From Paraburkholderia sprentiae WSM5005 (GTDB lineage Bacteria > Pseudomonadota > Gammaproteobacteria > Burkholderiales > Burkholderiaceae): a stretch of DNA of 64,000 nucleotides. The DNA lies in contig NZ_CP017562.2 in NCBI RefSeq assembly GCF_001865575.2, forward strand, positions 2,232,001 through 2,296,000, in the 5' to 3' direction. Shown here in pieces: positions 17,096 through 25,820 of the stretch (positions are counted from its first letter, which is position 1; each line of letters begins with the position of its first letter). The position numbers and the translations under genes are program-made. The notes under the pieces were generated by a model that saw only the letters and a program-made list of their open reading frames with translations, was not told where the DNA came from and did not search any database.

Positions 17096-18823
17096 ATGAA
17101 ACGAACAACGATTGCGATGTGTGTATCGGCAGTATCCGCGACGCTGGCAGCCTGCGGCGGCAGCTCCGATTCTGTTTCCACCAGTGCTACGCAGTTGCCT
17201 CGCCTCTCGGCGGCGCAACCCGCGACGCTGTCGGGGAACTGCGCCGAGCTTGCGGCCAGACTGACGTTTGCCAACACGACTTTCACCTCCGTCGCCGACG
17301 TGCCGGCCGGAACGCTCAAGGTGGCGGGAAAACCCGTGGTCGAACATTGCGTGATCCAGGGAAAAATGAATCAACGCACGAGCACAGTCGACGGTCAGGT
17401 TTATGCGATCGGTTTTGAAATGCGGCTGCCTATCGCATGGAATGGCCGCTTTTTCTATCAAGCGAATGGTGGCCTCGACGGCAACGTGACGCAGGCAACC
17501 GGAGTGCTCAGCGGCGGTGGCCCGCTGAACAACGCGTTAAACATGGGCTTTGCCGTGATCAGTTCGGATGCGGGCCATTCGGCGTCGCAAAACCCATTGT
17601 TCGGTCTCGACCCCCAGGCGCGCCTCGACTACGGTTATAAGGCCGTTGCTAGCCTCACGCCAATGGCCAAGCAGGTCATCAAGCTGGCCTATGGCAAGGC
17701 GCCCGATCGCAGCTACTTCGAAGGATGCTCGAACGGCGGCCGTCATGCGATGGTGGCCGCCGCCAGGTCGTTCGCGGATTACGACGGGATCGTCGCAGGT
17801 GACCCGGGCTTTCATTTGCCAAAGGCAGCCATCGGGCAGATGTGGAGCGCACAGCAACTGGCTACCGTTGCAACCGCGAAAACCTCGGCGGGAATCGCCG
17901 ATATCACGACCGGCTTGACGACTACGGAGCGGCAGCTCATCGCATCGAAGATCATTGCGAAGTGCGATTCGCTGGACGGTGTGGCGGACGGCATGGTGCA
18001 AGACATCAAAGCGTGCCAGGCGAACTTCAACCTGGCGACTGACGTGCCGACGTGTTCGAGCAATGGGCGCGATGGCACGTGCCTCACCCCGGCGCAAAAG
18101 CAAGCCGTCGGAAACATTTTCTCCGGGGCGAAAAGTAGCGGTGGCAGCGCGCTGTATACGAGCTTTCCGTACGACGTCGGCGTCAACGGGACCGGCTGGG
18201 CTCAGTGGAAGCAAGGCAACTCCATCAGCCTTGACCCGAGCGCCGCAGCCTTCGTGTTCACTTCGCCGCCGCAGAGCGCTTCGATTCTCAGCTCGATCGG
18301 CGCGTACGCACTCAACTTCAACATGGACACCGACGCGCCGAAAATCTTTGCGGCAAGCGGTGCCTATGCCGAGTCTTCGTGGTCGTTCATGACGCCGCCA
18401 AACGAGACGGATTTGAGCGGCTTGAGGGACCGGGGCGCGAAGTTGATCGTGTATCACGGAACGAGCGATCCGGTGTTTTCGTCGAACGATACGACCGACT
18501 GGTATCAGCGTTTGTCCACGGCCAGTGGCGGAGATGCGAGCAATTTTGCGCGCCTCTATACGGTGGCGGGGATGAATCACTGCAGCGGCGGCCCGACGGC
18601 GGATCAATTCGACATGCTGACGCCGATGGTGGCATGGGTCGAACAAGGGCAAGCGCCGGACCGTGTCGTTGCAACGGCACGTGACACGACCAACGCGATT
18701 CCGAATAGCGAAGTGCCGACCGACTGGGGTGCCGGACGCACACGTCCTCTGTGTGCGTACCCGAAGGTCGCCCGCTATAAAGGAGGAGACGTGAATTCCG
18801 CAACCAGCTTCACCTGCAGCTAG
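17096..18823 (+). CDS. tannase/feruloyl esterase family lipoprotein
   Basis: Serine esterase that hydrolyses esters of phenolic acids (ferulate, p-coumarate or gallate esters). It has 575 aa with a lipoprotein signal peptide (lipobox LAAC, Cys 20), so it is anchored in the envelope or exposed on the surface. The family CS-D-HC signature is complete: C211-S212 in EGCSNGG, D458 in GTSDPV, and H495-C496 in NHCSGG, the two cysteines forming the disulfide next to the catalytic Ser and His. The paired Cys and DSLDGVADGM region fit the lid domain with its calcium site. The exact ester preference cannot be read from sequence. It would supply free hydroxycinnamate to the pathway encoded next to it. 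Confidence 0.9.
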   Translation: MKRTTIAMCVSAVSATLAACGGSSDSVSTSATQLPRLSAAQPATLSGNCAELAARLTFANTTFTSVADVPAGTLKVAGKPVVEHCVIQGKMNQRTSTVDGQVYAIGFEMRLPIAWNGRFFYQANGGLDGNVTQATGVLSGGGPLNNALNMGFAVISSDAGHSASQNPLFGLDPQARLDYGYKAVASLTPMAKQVIKLAYGKAPDRSYFEGCSNGGRHAMVAAARSFADYDGIVAGDPGFHLPKAAIGQMWSAQQLATVATAKTSAGIADITTGLTTTERQLIASKIIAKCDSLDGVADGMVQDIKACQANFNLATDVPTCSSNGRDGTCLTPAQKQAVGNIFSGAKSSGGSALYTSFPYDVGVNGTGWAQWKQGNSISLDPSAAAFVFTSPPQSASILSSIGAYALNFNMDTDAPKIFAASGAYAESSWSFMTPPNETDLSGLRDRGAKLIVYHGTSDPVFSSNDTTDWYQRLSTASGGDASNFARLYTVAGMNHCSGGPTADQFDMLTPMVAWVEQGQAPDRVVATARDTTNAIPNSEVPTDWGAGRTRPLCAYPKVARYKGGDVNSATSFTCS

Positions 18824-18833
18824 GCCACTGACT

Positions 18834-18888
18834 GTGCGAGAGGAATCGTTGCCACCGGCCTCGTCCGACTGGATGACTCCTCTCGCAC
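18834..18888. terminator. inverted repeat between convergent tannase and CoA-ligase genes
   Basis: GTGCGAGAGGA at 18834-18844 and TCCTCTCGCAC at 18878-18888 are a perfect 11-bp inverted repeat with a 33-nt loop. It lies just after the esterase stop and just before the 3' end of the oppositely oriented feruloyl-CoA synthetase gene. There is no T-run, so it may be a transcript-end stabilising hairpin rather than a classical rho-independent terminator. Confidence 0.5.
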
Positions 18889-18933
18889 GTTATGCAATCG
18901 AACGTTCGATCACCGACGCATGTCACGACAAAC

Positions 18934-20820
18934 TCAGCGCGTCGTCTCCTTGTTTGCATATATCACGTCTGTCTCTTGTTCATCATCCGCATGCAGCCTC
19001 TCGACCAGTGCCGCACGATGCTGCAAAACCGCGCGCTGGTTGATCGAGCCTTTGTCGGTAATCTCGCCGCGATCGAGCGACGGTGGCTGCTCGAGCAGAT
19101 GCATGCGTGCGATGAAAGTGGCGCTCCCCGTCGCGCTCGCGTTCAAACGCAGGAGCAGGTTCGCGAAGAAGGCACGCACAGGCACAGCATTCAATACGTC
19201 GCGCACGCTGGCCGCCTCTTCGAGGCACGCCAGCTTGCGACACGCATCCAGGCGCGGGAAGATCATCGCACCGACGTCATCACGATTCAGGCCGGTAATG
19301 ACGGCGTCCTGCACGTACGGTGCGCCTTCGCTGACGATGCGCGCGCGCATCGGCCCTACGCTCACGAAAGTCCCCGATCCGAGCTTGAAATCCTCGGCGA
19401 TACGGCCATCGAAGGCCAGTCCAACTTCTAGCCGCTGCGGATCCACGAAGCGCACCGCATCTCCAGTGCGATAGTAGCCTTCCTCGTCGAACACGTCGCG
19501 CGCCTGCTCCGGCGAAGCGCGCCAATACCCCCCCATGACGTTTGGCCCGCGAAAACGCACCTCGAGCTTGCCGTCGAGTGGCGCGACTTTCGCACGGCAT
19601 CCCGGTGCAGGCAAGCCGATGTAGCCCGCGCCCGAAAATGGGCCGGTCGTGAAGAGGCACGACGGTGCGGTCTCCGTCATGCCCAGGCCCGCCATAATGC
19701 GGATGCGCTCACCGCAATACTTGAGCGTCACACGCTCGAGCCGCTCCCATGCGGCCTTGGAGAGGCCCGCACCCGCAAAGAAATACATCTTGACTCGCGA
19801 GAAGAAGCGCTCGCGCAATGCAAGGTCAGTTTCCAGCGCGACTGTCAGTTCTTCCCAGCCCTTTGGCACGTTGAAATAGATCGTGGGCGCAATCTCGCGC
19901 AGGTTGCGCAACGTCTCATCAAACTTGCCCGCGACCGGCTTGCCGTCGTCGATATACAGCGTGCCGCCGTTATAAAGAGCGATGCCTACGTTGTGACTAC
20001 CACCGAACGTGTGGTTCCACGGCAGCCAGTCCACGAGCACCGGCGGTTCGATACCGAACTCAGGGAAAGTCTGCAGCAGCATCTGCTGGTTTGCGCAAAG
20101 CATCCGATGCGTGGTGGGTACCGCTTTGGGCAAACGAGTCGAGCCCGAGGTGAAGAGGAACTTGGCGATGGTATCGCCGCTCACCAACGCATGTGCGCTA
20201 TCCACGTTACTCGGGACCGTATTCAACATGGTCTGAAATGGTGTAACGCCTGGAGCCGCGCAGGGCACGACGCTCACCCGTTCGACATCGGTGGCCAGTA
20301 CCGAATCCAGCGCGGGCGTGTAGGCGCTAATGTCGTCGGCGAACACGAGGCCGGGCGTGAGCAGATCGAGCACGTGGCGTAGCTTGCCGTAGTCGCCCGA
20401 CAACAGTGAGTACGCTGGCGAAACAGGCGCGTATGGGATACCGGCCCACATCGCGCCCAACGCCATCTGCAGATGTTCGATGCCGTTGCCCGAAAGAATG
20501 ACAAGCGGCCGCTCCGCGCTCAGTCCACGCTGCAGCAATGCCTCGCCGATCGCGCGAGCTTGCTCGAGCATCTGCGCATAGCTCACGCCCTGCCACTCTC
20601 CGGCCGAATCGCGCCTCGCGACCAGCCACCGATCCGGATGCTCACGCGCACCGCTGGCGAGCCGGTCGGTGAAGCGCTCCGGGTAAGCGCCGAGTGCTTC
20701 CTGCGTGTCGATATACCAGCATTCGCCTCGTCGCTCGATACGCGGCGAGACAGAACCGATAGCGACGCGCCGGTATCCCGCCGCGCCATCGCCTGCGTGG
20801 CGTTGGTTTGATTCCAACAC
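18934..20820 (-). CDS. fcs: feruloyl-CoA synthetase
   Basis: ATP-dependent ligase that activates ferulate or related hydroxycinnamates to CoA thioesters, the first cytoplasmic step of non-beta-oxidative ferulate breakdown. It has 628 aa, the usual length. The P-loop LFTSGSTRLPKAVPTTH, the adenylate motif GMTETAPSCLF, the YYRTGDAVRF hinge motif and the C-terminal catalytic Lys region (DRGEITDKGSINQ) are visible. N-terminal phrases such as RWLVARRDSAGEWQGVSYAQ match the feruloyl-CoA synthase subfamily rather than generic acyl-CoA ligases. The GTG start follows AAGGAG; the next codon, TTG, could also serve. It is the last gene of the hydratase-lyase, aldehyde dehydrogenase, ligase operon, 102 bp after the dehydrogenase. 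Confidence 0.92.
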   Translation of the reverse strand: MLESNQRHAGDGAAGYRRVAIGSVSPRIERRGECWYIDTQEALGAYPERFTDRLASGAREHPDRWLVARRDSAGEWQGVSYAQMLEQARAIGEALLQRGLSAERPLVILSGNGIEHLQMALGAMWAGIPYAPVSPAYSLLSGDYGKLRHVLDLLTPGLVFADDISAYTPALDSVLATDVERVSVVPCAAPGVTPFQTMLNTVPSNVDSAHALVSGDTIAKFLFTSGSTRLPKAVPTTHRMLCANQQMLLQTFPEFGIEPPVLVDWLPWNHTFGGSHNVGIALYNGGTLYIDDGKPVAGKFDETLRNLREIAPTIYFNVPKGWEELTVALETDLALRERFFSRVKMYFFAGAGLSKAAWERLERVTLKYCGERIRIMAGLGMTETAPSCLFTTGPFSGAGYIGLPAPGCRAKVAPLDGKLEVRFRGPNVMGGYWRASPEQARDVFDEEGYYRTGDAVRFVDPQRLEVGLAFDGRIAEDFKLGSGTFVSVGPMRARIVSEGAPYVQDAVITGLNRDDVGAMIFPRLDACRKLACLEEAASVRDVLNAVPVRAFFANLLLRLNASATGSATFIARMHLLEQPPSLDRGEITDKGSINQRAVLQHRAALVERLHADDEQETDVIYANKETTR

Positions 20821-20922
20821 CTGTCTCCTTTTACGCCGCCTCTTCGCGCGTGCGGAGGGCCAGCTTCATTTCGTCGGTACGCGGCCCAGCATGACCGCTC
20901 CGCGCGGCTTGGACCGCGATAT

Positions 20923-22374
20923 TTAGATCGGGTAGTGCCGTGGACCTGTCTGCACCGTGATCCAGCGCAGTTCGGTGAACTCGGGAATCGATGCCTTGCT
21001 GCCGAAGCGTCCATACCCGCTCGCTTTCACGCCGCCGAACGGCATCTGCGCTTCGTCGTGCACGGTCGGGCCGTTGATGTGGCAAATGCCCGACTCGATG
21101 CGCTTCGCGATATTCATTGCGCGTGCGACGTCGCGGCTGAACACGGCGGCCGACAAGCCGTACTCGCTGTCGTTGGCGACCGCCAGCGCCTCTTCGTCAC
21201 CGTCCACGCGCTGAACCGTCACCACCGGGCCGAACGATTCGTCGGCGTAAAGCTTCATCGCGCGCGTGACGTTCTCGACGATTACGGGCTGCATGATCGC
21301 GCCGTTCACCTCGCAACCGAGCGGCAGCTTCGCACCCTGTTCGCGGGCGTCTTCGACCAGCGCGCGAATGCGCCGCGCCGCCGCCTCGCTTTCCAGTGTG
21401 CCGAGGATCGAGCCCGGCTGTGCCGGATCGCCTGCCTTCAGCGTGCGCGCTTTCGCCACCAGCTTCTCGACGAACGCATCGGCAACCTTGCGATCGACGA
21501 TCACACGTTCGGTCGACATGCAGATCTGCCCTTGATTGAAGAACGCGCCGAACGCGATGCCTTCGACGGCAGCGTCGAGGTCCGCGTCGTCGAGCACGAG
21601 CACCGGCGCCTTGCCGCCCAGTTCGAGCAGCGCGGGCTTCAGATGACGCGCCGAAAGCTCGGCGACGATGCGGCCGACACGCGTCGAACCGGTGAAATTC
21701 ACGCGCTTCACGGCAGGATTCGCGACCAGGCGCTCGACGATCGCGGGCGCGTCTTCCGGCGCATGCGTGAGCACGTTGACGACGCCGTCGCCCAGACCCG
21801 CGTCGTTCAGCGTTTCGCCGATCAGCGCATGCACGCCCGGACAACCTTCCGATGCCTTCAGCACGACCGTGTTGCCGCACGCGAGCGGCATCGCCAGCGC
21901 ACGCGTTGCGAGAATCACGGGCGCGTTCCACGGCGCGATGCCGAGCACCACGCCGCACGGCTGGCGCACGGCCATCGCGAGGCTGCCCGGCACGTCGGAG
22001 GGAATCACCGCGCCGTCGATCTGCGTCGTCATCGCGGCGGCTTCGCGCAGCATGTTGGCCGCGAGCATCACATTAAAGCCGTACCAGTTCGCCATCGCGC
22101 CCGTTTCCGCCGCGCCGATCGCAATGAACTCGGCCGTGCGCGCGTCCATGCGCTCGGCGGCGGCCAGCAGACGTTTGCGGCGTTCCGTGGGCGTGAGCGC
22201 GGCCCATGCCGGGAACGCGCGCGCCGCGGCGGCGACGGCCGCATCGGCATCCTCGACGGTGGCCGCCGCGGCGCGGGTGGCCACCGCGCCCGTCGCGGGG
22301 TTGATGCGCTCGAAGGTCTTGCCGTTCGACGCGGCACGCGGCGCGCCGCCAATCAACAGGTTCGTTTGATGCAT
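20923..22374 (-). CDS. vdh: vanillin (aromatic aldehyde) dehydrogenase
   Basis: NAD(P)-dependent aldehyde dehydrogenase of 483 aa that would oxidise vanillin to vanillate after the hydratase-lyase step. The catalytic glutamate lies in LLELGGKAP and the nucleophilic cysteine in NQGQICMSTERV. The N-terminus INPATGAVATRAAAATVEDADAAV and the FTGSTRVGR cofactor-binding segment are typical. Operon position between hydratase-lyase (39 bp upstream) and feruloyl-CoA synthetase supports vanillin as substrate. On sequence alone it could also be a salicylaldehyde or benzaldehyde dehydrogenase. The ribosome site AGGAG lies about 9 nt before the ATG. Confidence 0.9.
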   Translation of the reverse strand: MHQTNLLIGGAPRAASNGKTFERINPATGAVATRAAAATVEDADAAVAAAARAFPAWAALTPTERRKRLLAAAERMDARTAEFIAIGAAETGAMANWYGFNVMLAANMLREAAAMTTQIDGAVIPSDVPGSLAMAVRQPCGVVLGIAPWNAPVILATRALAMPLACGNTVVLKASEGCPGVHALIGETLNDAGLGDGVVNVLTHAPEDAPAIVERLVANPAVKRVNFTGSTRVGRIVAELSARHLKPALLELGGKAPVLVLDDADLDAAVEGIAFGAFFNQGQICMSTERVIVDRKVADAFVEKLVAKARTLKAGDPAQPGSILGTLESEAAARRIRALVEDAREQGAKLPLGCEVNGAIMQPVIVENVTRAMKLYADESFGPVVTVQRVDGDEEALAVANDSEYGLSAAVFSRDVARAMNIAKRIESGICHINGPTVHDEAQMPFGGVKASGYGRFGSKASIPEFTELRWITVQTGPRHYPI

Positions 22375-22413
22375 GTGTTCGTCTCCTCGGTCGGTCCCGC
22401 TGAAGTGCGCCGC

Positions 22414-23241
22414 TTAGCGCTTGTAGGCCTGCAGGCCCGGCTTGATGCTCTTGTCGTCGAGGAACTGCTTCAAGCCCTGTTCGCGGCCGCCTTCCGGATC
22501 GCGATAGTTCGCCTGGTCGAGCTTCGCGTACAGGTAGTCTTCGTTCTGCTCCCACGTGAGTTCACGCGAACGCTTGAAGCCATGCTTCGCGTTGCGCAGC
22601 ACCACCGGGTTTTTGTTCAGCAGTTTCGCCGCAAGAGCGATCGTCTCGTCGCGCAGTTGCGCAAGCGGCACGCTTTTGTTCACCAGACCCATCTTCGCGG
22701 CTTGCTCACCCGTGAAGGTGTCGCCGGTCATGATGTAGTACAGCGCTTCACGATGCCCGACGGTGTCGGCCATCGCCTTGCTCACGAGGTTGCCCGGCGG
22801 AATGCCCCAGTTGATCTCGGACAGGCCGAACACGGCTTCGTCCGCGGCGATCGCGAGATCGCAGGCGACGAGCGGCGAGAAGCCGCCGCCGAAGCACCAG
22901 CCGTTGACCATCGCGATGGTCGGCTTCGAATACATGCGCAGCAATTGCCATTGCCAACGGCTCGCGTCGCGGCGAATCCGCTCCTGCAGCACGTCCGGAC
23001 CCGCGTCCACTTCGCGGAAATATTCCTTCAGGTCCATGCCGGCCGTCCACGCGCTGCCTTCACCGGTCAGCACGAGAACCTGGGCTTCGGCGTCGAGTTC
23101 GAGCGTTTCGAGAACGTCGATCATTTCCTTGTTCAGCGTCGGGCTCATCGCATTGCGCTTGTCCGGACGATTGAACGCGACCCAGGCGATTCCGCCTTCC
23201 ACCGTGACGTTGACCGTTTCCCAGCGTCCTTCGTAACTCAT
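22414..23241 (-). CDS. ech: p-hydroxycinnamoyl-CoA hydratase/lyase (feruloyl-CoA hydratase/lyase)
   Basis: Crotonase-fold enzyme that hydrates feruloyl-CoA and cleaves it to vanillin and acetyl-CoA. It has 275 aa, matching characterised HCHL enzymes. The oxyanion-hole loop AGMDLKEYFREVD, the glycine-rich NGWCFGGGFSPLVACD segment and the catalytic glutamate in GLSEINWGIPPG are as in HCHL. The ATG at 23241 is preferred over the one at 23247 because the GGAG is directly adjacent to the latter and 6 nt from the former. It is the first gene of the three-gene catabolic operon, with its promoter and a perfect MarR-type palindrome just upstream. Confidence 0.94.
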   Translation of the reverse strand: MSYEGRWETVNVTVEGGIAWVAFNRPDKRNAMSPTLNKEMIDVLETLELDAEAQVLVLTGEGSAWTAGMDLKEYFREVDAGPDVLQERIRRDASRWQWQLLRMYSKPTIAMVNGWCFGGGFSPLVACDLAIAADEAVFGLSEINWGIPPGNLVSKAMADTVGHREALYYIMTGDTFTGEQAAKMGLVNKSVPLAQLRDETIALAAKLLNKNPVVLRNAKHGFKRSRELTWEQNEDYLYAKLDQANYRDPEGGREQGLKQFLDDKSIKPGLQAYKR

Positions 23242-23282
23242 CTGCATCTCCGTATCAATGCCGCCCTTGCGGCTTCAGTGCA

Positions 23283-23318
23283 ATTTAATATCAGGCGACC
23301 TGATATGTAAAGTACAAT
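23283..23318. promoter_or_regulatory. divergent promoter region with MarR-type operator 4
   Basis: The perfect 19-bp palindrome ATATCAGGCGACCTGATAT lies at 23288-23306. On the minus strand TTTACA (23306-23311) and TTAAAT (23283-23288) are separated by 17 bp, placing the operator inside the promoter spacer of the hydratase-lyase operon. On the plus strand TACAAT at 23313-23318 is a good -10 for the amidohydrolase gene, with the operator overlapping its -35. One bound repressor could therefore silence both directions. Confidence 0.7.
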
Positions 23319-23409
23319 ATGGATGTGTCGGTACAAACCCCTAACCGCGCGGCCGATCCGTTCAACCCTCGCATTGGGTTTCAGCCTGGATTACAGATAG
23401 GAGACGTCA

Positions 23410-24294
23410 TTGAACATCGATCAACTCAAGGCCATCGACACCCACGTGCACGCCGAGGTGTCGTGCTGCCAACCGCCCGACCTGTTTGCCAAAGAATTCG
23501 ATGAAGCCGCCGACAAATACTTCGGCACCGTGCTCAAACAGGGGCGCCGCCCGACCATTCCCGAAACGATCGAACACTATCGGGAGCGCAATATCGGCTT
23601 CGTGATGTTTACCGTCGACTGCGAAGCGAACATCGGGCGTCGTCGCATTTCGAACGAAGAGGTCGCGGAGTTCGCGCGGAAAAACCCGGACATCATGATC
23701 GCGTTCGCCAGCATCGATCCGCACAAAGGCAAGTTCGGCGCGCGCGAAGCGCGCCGGCTCATCGAGGAGCACGGCGTGCGCGGTTTCAAGTTTCATCCCA
23801 CGATGCAAGGCTTTTTCGCCAACGATCGCATTGCGTATCCGCTATACGAAGTGATTGCCGAGTACGGGCTACCGGCGGTTTTTCACAGTGGACATTCGGG
23901 CATGGGCTCGGGCATGCGCGGCGGCGGCGGCTTGCGCCTGAAGTATTCGGAGCCGATCTACCTCGACGATGTCGCCGCCGACTTCCCCGACATGAAGATC
24001 GTGATCGCGCATCCATCCTGGCCGTGGCAGGAGCAGGCGTTGTCGATCGCACTCCATAAGCCAAACGTGTATATCGATCTGTCGGGCTGGTCGCCGAAGT
24101 ACTTTTCGGCCGAGCTGGTCAAGTATGCGAACACGCTGTTGCGCAACAGGGTGCTGTTCGCGTCCGACTTCCCGCTGATCCGCCCGGACCGCTGGCTCGA
24201 AGATTTCGACACGCTCGACATCAAGCCCGAGGTCAGGCCGCTCATTCTGAAAGAAAACGCGGTCACGTTGCTCGGCTTGCGGGCCGACGCATGA
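23410..24294 (+). CDS. amidohydrolase-superfamily protein of the ferulate cluster
   Basis: Metal-dependent hydrolase of the amidohydrolase-2 (ACMSD-like) family, 294 aa. Metal-binding positions are visible as DTHVH (residues 10-14), FHSGHSG, HPSWPWQ and the conserved aspartate in FASDFPL. It starts with TTG, chosen because AGGAG lies 6 nt upstream and the reading begins directly at the conserved IDTHVH strand. It is divergent from the hydratase-lyase operon and shares operator 4. Members in hydroxycinnamate clusters of other bacteria have been assigned as 4-hydroxyphenyl-beta-ketoacyl-CoA hydrolases. Here a retro-Claisen or hydrolytic step on a ring-bearing intermediate is possible but not shown. 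Confidence 0.82.
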   Translation: MNIDQLKAIDTHVHAEVSCCQPPDLFAKEFDEAADKYFGTVLKQGRRPTIPETIEHYRERNIGFVMFTVDCEANIGRRRISNEEVAEFARKNPDIMIAFASIDPHKGKFGAREARRLIEEHGVRGFKFHPTMQGFFANDRIAYPLYEVIAEYGLPAVFHSGHSGMGSGMRGGGGLRLKYSEPIYLDDVAADFPDMKIVIAHPSWPWQEQALSIALHKPNVYIDLSGWSPKYFSAELVKYANTLLRNRVLFASDFPLIRPDRWLEDFDTLDIKPEVRPLILKENAVTLLGLRADA

Positions 24295-24318
24295 CACATG
24301 ACGAATGACGCATGAAAA

Positions 24319-24344
24319 TGGCCCGGCGCGAGAACGCCGGGCCA
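24319..24344 (-). terminator. rho-independent terminator of the MFS gene, bidirectional hairpin
   Basis: A 10-bp perfect stem (TGGCCCGGCG at 24319-24328, CGCCGGGCCA at 24335-24344) with a 6-nt loop. On the minus strand it is followed by TTTTC, a short T-run, and lies 22 nt after the MFS stop. It also sits between convergent genes, so it may end the amidohydrolase transcript too. Confidence 0.75.
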
Positions 24345-24365
24345 GATGAGTCCATCAACGGCGAG

Positions 24366-25595
24366 TTATCGTTTCCCGGCGTTGGAGCGGATGACGAGCA
24401 ATGCGGTAATCGCCGCGATGATCGTCACCGGCACGCTGGCGCCGATAACGAGAGCAGAGCTCTTTCCCATCGAAAGCAATTGCCCGGCGGCCACGGGGCC
24501 GACAATGGACCCGACGCGCCCCACCGCCACCGCTGCGCCGACACCCGTACCGCGTACGCTGGTCGGATAACTGGCGGCGGACAGCGAATACAGCATCGAC
24601 TGCGCTCCGACGACACCCATCCCGGCAAACAGCACGGCAACGGATAGCGTCTCGATACTGGAGACCTGCGAAAGCGCGACCAATGCACCGACGACACAAG
24701 CATAGATTGCCGCGACAGACAGGCCTTGCCTGAACCGGTCCATCAGCAGACCGATGCCCAGCACGCCGATCACACTCCCGACGTTGAAAAAGATCTGCGC
24801 GATCCCGGCCTGCGAACGGCTCATGCCGCGCCCCACGGTCAACGAAGGCAACCAGTTCAGCAGGAAGTAAAGAACGATCAGCGTGCAGAAGAAACTGATC
24901 CAGATACCGATCGTCGCCGCGGCGCGCCCCTCGCCGAACAGGACTTCGCGCGTCGAAAGAAGCGGCTTGTCCGACGTAGTGAATTCCCGCGACCTCGTGG
25001 CGAATTCACGGGACTCGGGCAGCAGCAGCATCAGCAGCGGAATGATGATCAGCGGTCCGGCTCCGCCCACGTAAAAGATATGACGCCACGCGGTAGGACC
25101 CGCGCTCAGCACCGCGATCAACGCGGCAAGCGCGCCGCCGAGCGGCATACCGCAATACATGACGCTGACCGCAGTATTGCGGTGACGCGGATCGACCGCC
25201 TCGGAAGACAACGCGATCAGGTTCGGCATCGCGCCGCCGAGCCCAATGCCCGTGAGCACGCGAGCAATGAGCAGACTTTCGAAACTCCACACTTGCGCGG
25301 TCGCGATCGAGAAGATGCCGAATACCGCCATCGACATCATCAGAACGCGCTTGCGGCCGATTCTGTCGGCGAGTCTCCCACCGATCATGGCGCCCGGCAA
25401 AAGCCCGAACATGCCGGCGCTGAAAGCGAGCCCCAACTGGCTCACCGACAAACCGAACTCATGGGCCATTCGAGGCGCCGCGACGCCGGTGGACTGCAGG
25501 TCGATACCCTCCAGTACCGCGACGAGAAAGCATAGTGCCAACGTTAATGCAGTACTGGAGCCTGCGGCACTCGACCGATTCGCAATGCTTGACAT
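24366..25595 (-). CDS. MFS aromatic-acid transporter (AAHS family type)
   Basis: Inner-membrane 12-helix symporter of 409 aa, most like the aromatic acid:H+ symporter family. TM1 contains the family motif LVAVLEGIDLQSTGVAAP with its acidic residue. The loop 2-3 motif GGRLADRIGRKRVL, the VLTGIGLGGAMPNLIAL stretch and the loop 8-9 motif LLMDRFRQG are present. The ATG at 25595 is preferred to one 36 codons upstream because it has AAGGAG 7 nt ahead and starts just before TM1. It is probably the importer of ferulate or related hydroxycinnamates. It is divergent from marR, with operator 5 between them. Confidence 0.9.
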   Translation of the reverse strand: MSSIANRSSAAGSSTALTLALCFLVAVLEGIDLQSTGVAAPRMAHEFGLSVSQLGLAFSAGMFGLLPGAMIGGRLADRIGRKRVLMMSMAVFGIFSIATAQVWSFESLLIARVLTGIGLGGAMPNLIALSSEAVDPRHRNTAVSVMYCGMPLGGALAALIAVLSAGPTAWRHIFYVGGAGPLIIIPLLMLLLPESREFATRSREFTTSDKPLLSTREVLFGEGRAAATIGIWISFFCTLIVLYFLLNWLPSLTVGRGMSRSQAGIAQIFFNVGSVIGVLGIGLLMDRFRQGLSVAAIYACVVGALVALSQVSSIETLSVAVLFAGMGVVGAQSMLYSLSAASYPTSVRGTGVGAAVAVGRVGSIVGPVAAGQLLSMGKSSALVIGASVPVTIIAAITALLVIRSNAGKR

Positions 25596-25751
25596 GACGT
25601 CTCCTTCACCTTTTTGATTGAATTGCCAGTGGCGCGCTACGCTTCGTTCTTCGACGAAGCGGCCAAGGGAAAGAGAAGATTTCTGACAATGGTCTCGCGC
25701 CATTTATCAGAACCTTTCCAAAAGCGTCCCTCGGAATCCATGATGAGTCTA

Positions 25752-25770
25752 GTCTCAGGATGCCTGATAT
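25752..25770. promoter_or_regulatory. MarR-type operator 5
   Basis: GTCTCAGGATGCCTGATAT, 17 of 19 positions symmetric with the cluster consensus in the right arm and centre. It lies in the divergent region of the MFS transporter (start 25595) and the marR gene (start 25821). A weaker partial copy (acctaaGGcaaCCTGATA, 25803-25820) abuts the marR start codon, which suggests autoregulation. Confidence 0.65.
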
Positions 25771-25820
25771 TGAAAGTAGAATATGATATGCCTGGTAGAA
25801 ACACCTAAGGCAACCTGATA

